Positions 45,531 through 55,136 of a DNA stretch of 64,000 nt are shown here, one piece after another (the stretch's first letter is position 1; each line of letters starts with the position of its first letter). A program made the translations under genes and the position numbers. The notes under the pieces are model-generated. The model was given only the letters and a program-made list of their open reading frames with translations, did no database searches and was not told the DNA's origin. The stretch is from CAWGMT01 sp963823675 (GTDB lineage Bacteria > Planctomycetota > Planctomycetia > Isosphaerales > Isosphaeraceae), in the NCBI GenBank assembly GCA_963823675.1, contig CAWGMT010000025.1:310001-374000 (forward strand), written 5' to 3'.

Positions 45531-45648
45531 ATTCCTGGAAGAAGAATGCGAGGGGCTTGGACGGACCCAAGCACCCGAGTTAGAATCGGTCTTACAGCAT
45601 CTTCCGGACTCGTTTCCCGGTTATCAAAACTTGAGGGATGAATCGCTG

Positions 45649-45957
45649 ATGGTCCACTTCACGTGTGATCTCTGCGGCAAGGAACTGACCGCCGCCGGCG
45701 AAAGCCGCTACGTGGTCAAGATTGAAGCTTATCCCGGATTCGACCCGACGGAAATCACGGAGGACGACCTGGACGATGATCCGATGGAGGCCGTTGCTCA
45801 GATGCTTCAGCGCGACGAGGCCCTCTTGTCTGAGGACCTCGCCACTCCGCTATGCAAGGGTTTCCGGTTCGATCTTTGCCCGTCATGCCATCACAAGTTT
45901 CTCAAAGACCCGCTCGGCAAAGACGCGATCCGTTCCTTCGATTTCAGCAAGAATTGA
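45649..45957 (+). CDS. Small zinc-ribbon-like protein (102 aa)
   Basis: The start at ATG 45649 has GAGGGA ten bases upstream. The product begins MVHFTCDLCGKELTAAGESRY and ends CPSCHHKFLKDPLGKDAIRSFDFSKN, so two CxxC pairs could hold one zinc. The middle is very acidic (EITEDDLDDDPMEAV). It may bind nucleic acid or protein; the function is unknown. Confidence 0.72.
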   Translation: MVHFTCDLCGKELTAAGESRYVVKIEAYPGFDPTEITEDDLDDDPMEAVAQMLQRDEALLSEDLATPLCKGFRFDLCPSCHHKFLKDPLGKDAIRSFDFSKN

Positions 45958-46036
45958 GACCGGCGGCGGCCGTGTGGGAAACTCGTCGCCCGATCCCGGG
46001 CGAGTGGCGATTTGAGGACGGTTCTTTTTCACTCGC

Positions 46037-47329
46037 TTAGCGGACCGCGAGCAGAATGACGTTGGTGATGAAGGAGAGAGCCAGCAGGGTGGCGATTGCG
46101 GCGATAATGTTGTTTCGACTGTTGACGTAGGAGGCCATTTCGACCATCTGGTCTTCGCTGGGTCCCTCGACGATATCTTCGAATTCTCCCTGGGCCAGGG
46201 GCGCAAGGTCCTCCAGCTTCTGGCCGGCGATCATCGGGCTGTCGCCCCGTTGCAGACACTTGAGGTCGAGAATGAGGTCGTCGGGCGTCTGGTAGCGGTG
46301 CTCGCGGTTCTTGGCCATCATCGTCTCGACGACCATGCCCAGACCACCCGAAAGCTTGGTGTTGAGATGGTCGGGCGGGATCATGGTCACGTTGGGATCC
46401 ACGTGCTTGCGCATGACCTCATTCGGCGTCTCGCCGCCGTAAGGAACCTTGCCGGTCACCATGTGATAAAGCGTGGCACCGAGACTGTAGATATCGGCCC
46501 GGATGTCGACGTTGGTCTGACCGCGCACCTGCTCGGGGCTGATGTAATAGGGGGTGCCGATCGCCATGCCGGCCTCGGCCAGGCCCCACTTTTCGTCGTC
46601 GGTCAAACGGGCGAGACCTAGATCGGCGAGCTTCACGGCGCCGTCGCGGGTGAGGATCACATTTTCCGGCTTGATGTCCCGGTGGATGAGCCCCCGCTGA
46701 TTGGCGTGCTTGAGCGCCTCGGCGATGGCCAGCACGATTCGCAGGGCCTCCGTCTCCTCGAAGGTCTTGTTCTGGTCGAGGAAGTCCTTGATGGTGGGGC
46801 CTTCGACATACTCCATCACGAAGTAATAGTGGCCATTGAGCTCGCCGGCGTCGATCGCGTTGACGACGTTGTTGTGCGACAGCTTGGCGGCGATCTTGGC
46901 CTCGCGCTCAAACCGCTTGATGAATTCCTTGTTCTGAGCAAGCGCATCCAGCAGGACCTTGATGGCGACGACCCGATCAACGCTCAGTTGCTTCGCCTTG
47001 TAAACGATTCCCATCGACCCCTTGCCCAGCTTCTGAAGGATCTGGTAGCCGGGGATCTTGAGCGTGCGCTGAACCTCGCCGACTTCGTGCATGAGCCGCA
47101 TCATCTGGCTCTTGGTGAGCACCTTGGCCTCGACCATGACCTCCAGCAGGCTCTTGGAACCCTCCTTGTCCTTGGCCGCCTGTTGCTTGCGCTGGTTCTT
47201 GCAAGCCTCGATCTCCGCAGGCGTAGCCAGCCCGCGCCGGAGAATCGATTTCTCCAGTTGCGACTCGTCGATGCCGGAAATCCCTGCTGCGTCCTTGGCG
47301 TTGCTGCCGCCTGGGCCCGGAGTCGCCAT
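46037..47329 (-). CDS. Membrane-anchored Ser/Thr protein kinase
   Basis: From ATG 47329 the 430-residue protein has an N-terminal helical region (ESQLEKSILRRGLATPAEIEACKNQRKQQA, LLEVMVEAKVLTKSQMMRLM) then a kinase domain (LGKGSMGIVYKAK, VAIKVLLD, LIHRDIKPENVIL, LADLGLAR, GTPYYISPEQVRG). DFG reads DLG, a common conservative variant in this phylum. A single transmembrane helix at the C-terminus (NNIIAAIATLLALSFITNVILLAV) puts the kinase in the cytoplasm. It differs in layout from K1, K2 and K3, which carry long extracytoplasmic parts. The phosphatase at 26.8 kb is a possible antagonist. Confidence 0.9.
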   Translation of the reverse strand: MATPGPGGSNAKDAAGISGIDESQLEKSILRRGLATPAEIEACKNQRKQQAAKDKEGSKSLLEVMVEAKVLTKSQMMRLMHEVGEVQRTLKIPGYQILQKLGKGSMGIVYKAKQLSVDRVVAIKVLLDALAQNKEFIKRFEREAKIAAKLSHNNVVNAIDAGELNGHYYFVMEYVEGPTIKDFLDQNKTFEETEALRIVLAIAEALKHANQRGLIHRDIKPENVILTRDGAVKLADLGLARLTDDEKWGLAEAGMAIGTPYYISPEQVRGQTNVDIRADIYSLGATLYHMVTGKVPYGGETPNEVMRKHVDPNVTMIPPDHLNTKLSGGLGMVVETMMAKNREHRYQTPDDLILDLKCLQRGDSPMIAGQKLEDLAPLAQGEFEDIVEGPSEDQMVEMASYVNSRNNIIAAIATLLALSFITNVILLAVR

Positions 47330-47651
47330 CAAGCCGTCTCCCTCGATCTAGAAGCATGCCTAGAGTCGGCAAGAATCGACCAACCCGTTGGGGTTGGAGG
47401 CACATGAGGCTATGTCGTGCGCCAGTCGATTGTCAACGTAAATCCCTGATGTGTTGCACAATTGCACTATGCATCCGCTCCTACCTCCGAACAAATCGTC
47501 GGCCGGGACCTTGGCCGGCCGCGCTTGAGCGAGGAGGCAGCGGCCGCTATCATGATTATAGCATTCTACTTACGACCTCCTGCCGGGATGGTGACAAGCG
47601 CGACCTTCTGTTCCGGCGCCCGGACGGAAGTTCCTTGTCCTGGAGGCTGCG
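47330..47651. other. Intergenic region between divergent kinase and leuB
   Basis: About 320 bases. A palindrome-like CTATCATGATTATAG lies near 47550-47566. No gene is supported. Both genes probably have promoters here but I find no clear consensus. Confidence 0.5.
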
Positions 47652-48761
47652 TTGATCACGCTCGGCGTTCTCGCTGGCGACGGTGTCGGCCCGGAAGTGA
47701 TTGCCGAAAGCCTCGAGGTGCTCTCGCTGGTCGGCCGGCTCGAGGGCGTTGCCTTTGAACTCCGGCCTTTCGACCTGGGCGGTGAACGATACCTGCGAAC
47801 CGGCGAAGTCCTCCCCGACGCCGCCATCCGCGACCTGCACGACTGCGACGCCATCCTCCTGGGAGCGGTCGGGCATCCCAAGGTTGCGCCGGGAGTGCTG
47901 GAGCACGGCATTCTGCTCCGACTTCGATTCGATTTTCACCAGTATATCAATCTCCGCCCCATCCAGCTCTTGCCGGGCGTCGAGGGACCACTCCGCGACA
48001 AGGAGCCAGAGGACATCGATATGGTCGTCGTGCGCGAGAACAATGAGGACCTCTACGTCGGCGCAGGGGGCTTCTCGCGCAAGGGAACGGCCGAAGAGGT
48101 CGCGATTCAGACCTCGATCAACACCCGGGCCGGTGCGGAGCGCACCGTCCGATTTGCCTTCGAGATCGCGCACCGTCGCGCTGCCGACGGTCCCTTTCGC
48201 GGGTTGACACCCGCCGACCGCCGGCAGGGCCTCACGCGGCAGGTAACCTTGGTGGCCAAGACCAACGTCCTGACCTTCGCCCATGACCTCTGGATGCGCA
48301 CCTTCACGGAAACTTCGCGTGACTATCCCGACATAAAATGCGATTATCAGCACGTTGACGCCTGCTGCATGCGGATGGTGCAGAGTCCGGACCGGTTCGA
48401 CGTGATCGTGACGACCAACATGTTCGGAGACATCATCACCGACCTGGGTGCTGTCATTGCGGGTGGGTTGGGACTGGCGGCATCGGGCAACCTTAACCCC
48501 GACCGCACGGCGCCCAGCATGTTCGAGCCGGTACACGGCTCGGCGCCCGACATCGCGGGCAAGGGGATCGCCAATCCGCTCGCCGCAATTCTCTCGTTGG
48601 CGATGATGCTCGACTTTGTCAATCAACCTCGGGCCGCACAGCGGGTGCACCAGGCCGTACGACAGGTTCTGAGCCAGGCGAAGACGCGCACCCCCGATCT
48701 GGGTGGCTGCGCAACGACCAAAGAGGTCGGCCGAGCCGTTTGCGCCGCCTTGGCTTCGTAG
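47652..48761 (+). CDS. leuB: 3-isopropylmalate dehydrogenase
   Basis: LeuB oxidises and decarboxylates 3-isopropylmalate in leucine synthesis using NAD and magnesium. The 369-residue protein starts at a TTG (47652) with GGAGG five bases upstream and MITLGVLAGDGVGPEV. Substrate-binding RLRFDFHQYINLRPIQL and the catalytic-metal signature TTNMFGDIITDLGAVIAGGLGLA match the family, and EPVHGSAPDIAGKGIANPLAAILS is the conserved NAD loop. No other leu gene is adjacent. Isocitrate or tartrate dehydrogenases of the same superfamily are the alternative. Confidence 0.87.
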   Translation: MITLGVLAGDGVGPEVIAESLEVLSLVGRLEGVAFELRPFDLGGERYLRTGEVLPDAAIRDLHDCDAILLGAVGHPKVAPGVLEHGILLRLRFDFHQYINLRPIQLLPGVEGPLRDKEPEDIDMVVVRENNEDLYVGAGGFSRKGTAEEVAIQTSINTRAGAERTVRFAFEIAHRRAADGPFRGLTPADRRQGLTRQVTLVAKTNVLTFAHDLWMRTFTETSRDYPDIKCDYQHVDACCMRMVQSPDRFDVIVTTNMFGDIITDLGAVIAGGLGLAASGNLNPDRTAPSMFEPVHGSAPDIAGKGIANPLAAILSLAMMLDFVNQPRAAQRVHQAVRQVLSQAKTRTPDLGGCATTKEVGRAVCAALAS

Positions 48762-48804
48762 TTGGCCGTCGCCCGTCAACGACAACCCAGTCCCAGCGAA
48801 CCAC

Positions 48805-48866
48805 GGACAACGGACAACGGACAGCGGACAACTGATAACGGACAACGGACAACGGACAACTGGCAA
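48805..48866 (+). repeat. GGACAACGG-type word repeat
   Basis: The words GGACAACGGACAACGGACAG and GATAACGGACAACGG recur, about 60 bases downstream of the leuB stop and directly upstream of the HNH gene. Similar runs are at 18506-18537 and 37302-37364. Confidence 0.8.
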
Positions 48867-48885
48867 CTAATGGAGATCCCCGCCC

Positions 48886-49518
48886 ATGAGCCCCGGCGCC
48901 GGTCACCCCCTGGATGCCAGCGTCCTTGTCTTGAACAAATTCTACATGGCGGTCCATGTCATTTCGGTCCGCCGGGCGTTCTGTCTGTTATTCAAGAACC
49001 TCGCTGAGGTCATCACGGTCGACGACGGCCAGTATGTTTCGTTCAATTTCGCGAGCTGGCGGGAGGTATCCCTGGCGCGGGCGCACTATCGCGAGCCCGA
49101 CGACGACTTCATCCGCACCGTCCATTTCGAGATCCAGGTCCCGCGGATCATTCGGCTGCTCTGGTACGACCGGATGCCGCGTCAAACGGTAAAATTCAAT
49201 CGCCGCAATCTCTTTGCCCGTGATGGCAATCGCTGCCAGTATTGCGGCAAAAAGCACTCGACCAGCGAGCTTTCCCTCGACCACATTATTCCTCGTAGCC
49301 GGGGTGGGTGCGCCTCCTGGAACAACATCGTTTGCGCCAGTCTGCGCTGCAACGTCCGCAAAGGCGGGCGCACTCCCCGCGAAGCCGGCATGAACCTGAT
49401 CCGGGAGCCGGTCGAGCCGCGAACAAGTCCGGTCGTCAGTCTCAAGCTGTCGCACCGGAAATATCGAAGCTGGAAGGCCTTCCTGGACAACGCCTACTGG
49501 TCGGTCGAGCTGGAATAA
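48886..49518 (+). CDS. HNH endonuclease family protein
   Basis: The 210-residue protein has an N-terminal alpha/beta segment (ASVLVLNKFYMAVHVISVRRAFCLLFKN) and then an HNH module: FARDGNRCQYCGKKHSTSELSLDHIIPRSRGG.ASWNNIV. The DHIIP and SRGG...W-N-N segments carry the metal and phosphate ligands. The second metal pair, usually C-x-x-C-N, reads S-L-R-C-N: the first Cys is replaced by Ser (AGT, one base from TGT). Members of this type in planctomycetes have no proven target. Confidence 0.85.
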   Translation: MSPGAGHPLDASVLVLNKFYMAVHVISVRRAFCLLFKNLAEVITVDDGQYVSFNFASWREVSLARAHYREPDDDFIRTVHFEIQVPRIIRLLWYDRMPRQTVKFNRRNLFARDGNRCQYCGKKHSTSELSLDHIIPRSRGGCASWNNIVCASLRCNVRKGGRTPREAGMNLIREPVEPRTSPVVSLKLSHRKYRSWKAFLDNAYWSVELE

Positions 49519-49530
49519 CGCGACGCGCCC

Positions 49531-49561
49531 TTGACAGAAGTCGTTGGGGCCAGGTTAGGAT
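49531..49561 (+). promoter_or_regulatory. Possible promoter of the DUF1559 gene
   Basis: TTGACA at 49531-49536 and TAGGAT at 49556-49561 are spaced by 19 bases, somewhat long, and lie about 170 bases upstream of the ATG at 49730. Weak support. Confidence 0.35.
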
Positions 49562-49729
49562 CGAGATCAGAGATCGCCTCAAGGTCGTCGCTCCGGCCCT
49601 TTTGGGGGAGGTTGCCGAGAAAGTGGTCAAAGACGATGGCAACAACGGATTGGATTGTGTACCTTGAGATGAGGGACTTGTGCAAGCGCCGCGAAGTGGT
49701 CTGAACGCCTCACGCCTGGGGAAACTCTG

Positions 49730-50682
49730 ATGCGTCACAACATCGTAAGTTCGAGGTCGAGAGCAGCCTTCACGCTGATCGAGCTGCTGGTCGTGATCGC
49801 AATTATCGCCGTACTGGTCGCCCTGATCATGCCGGCCGTGCAATCGGCGCGCGAGTCGGCGAACCGAGCAAAATGCCAGAACAACCTGAAACAGCTCGAC
49901 CTGGCCGCTCAGGAATACCACGACGCGTTCAACTCGTTCCCCTCGGGCTGGTACTGCGCGGTACCGACCTACGACGCCAACAACAACCTGATCTCGGGCG
50001 ACATCAACTGCGCTTCCCCTACAGTCCTTACCAGAACTACATGTGGAACGGGTTGATCGGCCTCTTTCTCAAGATGGAGCAGAACAACCTCTATAACGAG
50101 GTCAATTTCAACCTCACGCCGCTGTTTCCCGACAATGCGACCGCGGTGCGGCGCACGATCGACGGGTTCGTGTGCCCGTCCAACCGGCGGCCCGTTGCCA
50201 CCAACGCCGGCACCGGCACGAACATCCAGTATGGACCGTCGGACTATCGGGGCAACATGGCCGCCGGCATGGTGTTCGCCGGCTCGAACAGCAACTGCCC
50301 GACCCTCGATCCGACCAATGTCTACTGCTGCGTCTACGACAACGGCGTTCTGTACCAGAACTCGACGGTCAACATGGCCGATATCACCGATGGCTCGTCC
50401 ACGACCGTCATCCTGGGTGAGAGCGTCTCCTCCACGGGCATCTGGTCGCAGGCCATCTACAGCTCCGTCCGGACCAACGTCGATCGCACCATCAACCAGC
50501 CCATCATTTTCCAGGGCGTCACTTACTGGACGTACTGGTCGAGCAAGCATCCCAGCATGGTCAACTTCGCCTTCTGTGACGGCAGCATCCGGGCGGTGAC
50601 TCAGCAGATCAACAAGCTCGTCCTCAACAAGATCATGACTCGAAGCGGCGCCGAAACGATCTCGGCCGACGAGATCAAGTGA
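49730..50682 (+). CDS. DUF1559 pilin-like protein, one single-base deletion
   Basis: The N-terminus AAFTLIELLVVIAIIAVLVALIMPAVQSARESANR is the type IV pilin/pseudopilin signal of DUF1559 proteins, which are numerous in planctomycetes. After INCASPT (near 50020) the frame is lost because a C is missing in TCCCCTA; the correct reading continues SPYQNYMWNGLIGLFLKMEQNNLYNEV and later PSMVNFAFCDGSIRAV, the conserved H/N-x-x-F-x-D-G motif. The natural stop is at 50680-50682. An assembly error in a C run is likely. Confidence 0.82.
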
Positions 50683-50813
50683 CCTCGACATCAGGATCGC
50701 ATCCCGATTAAGCTGTTGTTTAACATCCGCCTTACGTTCCCGCCTCGCACGGCCGATTAATCAGTAACACCACGCCCGCGCGGTTCGCCCATCGCGACCA
50801 AGAGGAGGTGACC

Positions 50814-53330
50814 GTGGCGCCACGATCCCGGCGCGAGTCAACCTGCACCTTGATGGCTCGCTCGTTGCCAGTCGCGATCGCGCTTGTGACCATGAACGCG
50901 ATTCCCTGGTCTCAAACGGGACGCGGCGGCGAAACCGGGCCGGCACTCAGCGTCGAGCCGCCAACGATCCGGCTGGAAGGGCGTGGCTCGCGCCAGCAAC
51001 TGGCTGTCTCCCTGCGCTCGGAAGATGGGTCGGTTCGTGATGTGACGGCGCGCAGCCGCTACGCTCTGGATCAAAGTGCGATCGCGACGATCGACGCCGG
51101 TGGAGTCGCCCGGCCCCTAGCGGACGGGCAGGCCCTGCTGCGGGTCGTTTTCGAGGGCCAAACGGCCGAAGCCCGGGTCTTTGTCCAACGATTCGACCGA
51201 GCGCGGCCGATCGGTTTTCGCACCGATGTCGTCCCCCTGTTCTCCAAGGCCGGCTGCAACATGGGGGCGTGCCACGGCAATTTCAATGGCAAGGGAGGCT
51301 TCCGGCTCAGCCTGCGGGGCGAGGACCCGTCGTTCGATCTCCAGGCGCTGACTCGCGACCAGCTTGGACGTCGCATCGACCTGATCGCCGCGCCAGAGAG
51401 CCTGATCGTCCGCAAACCAACCGGTCAGATCGCCCACGAAGGGGGCATCCGATTTCTCCATGATTCGGTTGAGGCCGAGACGCTGATCGGCTGGATCGCC
51501 GCCGGCGCCCGCGGCGATCGTGCGGAGGCGCACAGGGTCAAGTCGCTCCGCGTGTTCCCCGGCGAGCGGGTCGTGGCACCCGGCTGGGTCGACCAGCAGC
51601 TTGTCGTCACCGCCGAGTTCGATGATGGGGCGACCCGCGATGTCACGCGGCTGGCGGCCTGCGACGCCAGCGACCCGACCAGGGTGGAAGTCTCCTCGAA
51701 CGGCCTCGTGCATGCCAGGAGGGCCGGCGAAACGACCGTCGCGATTCGCTACATGAACGGCCGCGCGGCCAGTCGCCTGGCCTTCCTGCCCGACCGGCCC
51801 GGGTTCGTCTGGAATGGCCCCCAGGCGTCGCATCCGATCGACAAGCTGGCTTTCGCCAAGCTGCGGGCATCCTCTTGAACCCTGCCCCGCTGGCCGGCGA
51901 CTCCGGTCTTCGTGCGCAGGGCTCATCTCGACGCGATCGGGCGGCTGCCCCTGCCCGACGAAACGCGAGCATTCCTGGCCGATCCCGATCCGGACAAGCG
52001 GGCCAGGCTGATCGATCGCCTGGTGGTCCGGCCCGAATTCGCCGATTTTTGGGCCCTGAAATGGGCCGATCTCCTGCGCAACGAAGAGAAGACCATGGGA
52101 GCCAAGGGAGCCTGGGTCTTCCAGCGCTGGCTGCGCGACCAGATCGCCGCCGACCGGCCAATGGATGAGGTCGCGCGCCAGATCGTCGCCGGCCTGGGCT
52201 CGACCTGGCGCAATCCGCCGGCCAGTTTCCACCGCACCAACCGCGATCCCATGGCCGCCGCCGAAAGCGTGAGCCAGGTCTTTCTGGGCATCCGCCTCCA
52301 GTGCGCCCGCTGCCACAATCACCCGTTCGACGTATGGACCCAGGATGACTATTACGGACTGGCGGCGTTTTTCGCCAACATCGGTCGCAAGGAGATCAAC
52401 AACCAGCGCAAGGACCGCCTCGACAGCCACGAAATCAACGGCGACGAAATCATTTATACGTCGGGCCGCGCCCGGATCCTTCAGCCTCGCTCGGGCAAGC
52501 TGGTGGAACCTCGCTGGCTCAACGAGACCGAACCGGCCACCCAGTCTCCTCCCGGCGGCAGTGCGCTCGATCGGCTCGCCGACCGCTTGACGCGGAATAA
52601 CCGGCAATTCAGCCGGAACCTCGCCAACCGGGTCTGGTTTCACCTTTTTGCCCGGGGCCTGGTCGAGCCGGTCAACGACTTCCGCGACTCGAACCCCCCC
52701 TCCAACCCGGCGCTCCTGGAGTCGATCACAGGCTATTTCGAAGCCCACGGCTTGCGGCTGGCGCCCCTGGTCGCCTGGATCATGAAATCGCAGACTTACC
52801 AGCTCAGTGCGACGCCCGACCGCACGAGCGCCCTGGACGAGGCCAACTTCGCCCAGGCGGCTGTCCGCCTGCTGCCGGCCGAGGTCCTCCTCGACGCGAT
52901 CAGCCAGGTCTTGGGCGTGCCCGAGCAGTTTCCCAACGCACCGCGTTCGCTCCGATCGACCCAGTTGCCGGGGCCGGCGCCCGGAGTCGCGTTCTTGAAG
53001 ACGTTCGGCAAACCGGACCGCCTGCTGACCTGCGAGTGCGAGCGCTCCGACGCGACGACTCTGGCTCAGGCGTTCCAGATGATCAACGGCGAGACCTTGC
53101 GGCGCAAGCTGGAGCGAAGCGACAACCGCATCGGCCGCGCGCTAGAAGACGGTGCCAGCGATGCCGACCTCTTGCGCGAGGTTTATCTCGCGGCGCTCTG
53201 TCGCGAGCCCACGGCCGCCGAGCAGGCGCGCATGCTGGCCCACGCCCGCTCGAGCGCCGCACGGCGCAAGAACTGGGAAGACATTGTCTGGGCCATTTGC
53301 AACAGCAAGGAGTTCCTGTTGCGGCACTGA
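50814..53330 (+). CDS. DUF1549/DUF1553 secreted protein, interrupted by two compensating single-base indels
   Basis: The start GTG 50814 follows AGAGGAGG by five bases. The N-terminus is hydrophobic, then an Ig-like region (LSVEPPTIRLEGRGSRQQLAVSLRSEDGSVRDVTA) and a PSCyt-like segment (FSKAGCNMGACHGNFNGKGGF). At 51865 a base is missing in CGGGCATC, giving a stop at 51876-51878, and at about 51902 an extra base restores the frame. The second half (VRRAHLDAIGRLPLPDETRAFL, LQCARCHNHPFDVW, LANRVWFHLFARG) is DUF1549 then DUF1553. These proteins occur next to DUF1501 proteins and are associated with polysaccharide use in planctomycetes. Confidence 0.82.
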
Positions 53331-53381
53331 CCGCCGGCAACGCTCCAGCAACGCGATCAAATCAACCCGAGGTTCTCGAAA

Positions 53382-54767
53382 ATGGCACGAGCTTGCCCTG
53401 ATTACCAAGAGACCTGGCGGTTTTCACGGCGAAGCCTGGTGAAGGCCGGCTCCGCCGGGGTTCTCGGTCTCAACCTGCCTGCGCTCTTGCGAGCGGCCTC
53501 GGCGGCCGACCGCGGTGCGCGGGCCAGGCATATCATTTTCCTCCATCAGTTTGGCGGCCCTTCGCACCTGGATACGTTCGACATGAAGCCCGATGCGCCC
53601 TCGGGCATACGCGGCGAGTTCAAGCCGATCGCAACCCGCCAGGCCGGCCTGACGATCAGCGAGCATCTGCCCCGCTTCGCGACGGTGCTCGACCAGTTTG
53701 CCCAGGTTCGGTCGGTCAACCACCGGATGAGAAACCACAATTCCGCGACGTACTACAGCTTGACCGGCCACGCCCCCCCGCTGGACGACATCCGGCTGCG
53801 CGACACCCAGGAGCTTTACCCGGCCTACGGCAGCACGGTCGCCCGTTTCAGGCCGGCCGACGACCCGACGGTCCCTTCGTTCGTGTCGTTCCCCCACGTG
53901 CTCCGCGACGGCAGCGTCACGCCCGGGCAGCACGCCAGCTTTCTCGGCAAGGCATTTGATCCCTTTTTCGTGGCCCAGGACCCCAATCGACCGCGATTCC
54001 GGCTGCCCGAATTGAGCCTGCCGGCCGGGCTGCCCTTGAGCCGGCTGGACGACCGCCGCGGTCTCCAGCACCTGATCGACCAGCAGACCGACTTGAGCTC
54101 GTATTCCGAGACGGCCCAGGGAATCGACGCCTTTTACGACCGTGCGCTCACCATGCTCGAGCGCCCCAAGATCCGCCGCGCCTTCGATCTCTCGGAGGAA
54201 CCCGACCGGCTGCGCGACGCCTACGGCCGGACCACCTACGGCCAGAGTTGCCTGCTCGCTCGCCGGCTGATCGAGGCCGGCGCGCGATTTGCGTCGGTCT
54301 ACTTCTCCGCCTCGATCGGCGGAGCCAAGGGCGGCTGGGACACGCACGGCGACAATTTCAATCAGCTCAAGAACCGGCTTCTGCCCATCACCGACCTGGC
54401 CGTGCCGGCCCTGGTCCAGGACCTCAAGTCGCGGGGCCTGCTCGATGAGACACTGATTGTCTGGATGGGGGAATTCGGCCGCAGCCCGAAGGTTCAGAAC
54501 ACCAAGCAATTCGGCCCGGACGGCCGCGACCACTGGCCGCTGTGTTATTCGGTGCTTTTCGCAGGCGGCGGAATCATTCCCGGCGCGATCCATGGCTCCA
54601 GCGACAAGATCGGCGGCTATCCCGCCACCGACCCGGTGACTCCCGATGACATCGCGGCAACCATGTTCTGGGCGCTGGGAATCGACCCCGAAACCATCGT
54701 CCACGATACGCTCAACCGGCCGCTGCCGATCGCGGCGGGGAAGCCGATCACTCGGCTGTTCGGCTGA
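53382..54767 (+). CDS. DUF1501 exported protein
   Basis: The 461-residue protein has a Tat-like signal (RRSLVKAGSAGVLGLNLPAL) and the DUF1501 core: RARHIIFLHQFGGPSHLDTFD, MRNHNSATYYSLTGHAP and LIVWMGEFGRSP..QNTKQFGPDGRDHWPLCYSVLFAGGG. The HWP...G-E-F-G-R pattern is typical of this sulfatase-like (alkaline-phosphatase-superfamily) family. It follows the DUF1549/DUF1553 gene by 50 bases, the normal planctomycete pair. Confidence 0.92.
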   Translation: MARACPDYQETWRFSRRSLVKAGSAGVLGLNLPALLRAASAADRGARARHIIFLHQFGGPSHLDTFDMKPDAPSGIRGEFKPIATRQAGLTISEHLPRFATVLDQFAQVRSVNHRMRNHNSATYYSLTGHAPPLDDIRLRDTQELYPAYGSTVARFRPADDPTVPSFVSFPHVLRDGSVTPGQHASFLGKAFDPFFVAQDPNRPRFRLPELSLPAGLPLSRLDDRRGLQHLIDQQTDLSSYSETAQGIDAFYDRALTMLERPKIRRAFDLSEEPDRLRDAYGRTTYGQSCLLARRLIEAGARFASVYFSASIGGAKGGWDTHGDNFNQLKNRLLPITDLAVPALVQDLKSRGLLDETLIVWMGEFGRSPKVQNTKQFGPDGRDHWPLCYSVLFAGGGIIPGAIHGSSDKIGGYPATDPVTPDDIAATMFWALGIDPETIVHDTLNRPLPIAAGKPITRLFG

Positions 54768-55136
54768 ATGCGACTCAATCGTCATCAGAACATCTCGGCC
54801 TGTCTGCTCGCGGACCGTTTCCTGGGCGGCAACGGTACAACCAAGTTCTCGGGCTCAAACTGAAATCTGCTGGCTCATTCAAACATCCTCACGGCTCGGT
54901 TTTGAATTCTGGATCTGGTACGATCCCTTGCGTCAGTCGCTCGGGCCCGTGAGGGTAAGCCCGTTGGGCGCCGGCCGGGCTCGCGACGATTCGCTCAGGA
55001 CCGGGAGGCAGTTAATTTCCGGCTAGAGTCGGCTTTCGCGGAGCGAAAGGCGACATTGATTTTCGCCCCGCGCCTTGGTCATCGATGGCCCCCGCCCCGC
55101 GCGTCGAGGTGCTCCGCAGCGAGAGTGAGGATTACC
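54768..55136. other. Intergenic region upstream of K3
   Basis: About 370 bases with no gene I can support. The upstream open extension of K3 (55056-55136) lacks a ribosome site and is probably leader. No consensus promoter is evident. Confidence 0.5.
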
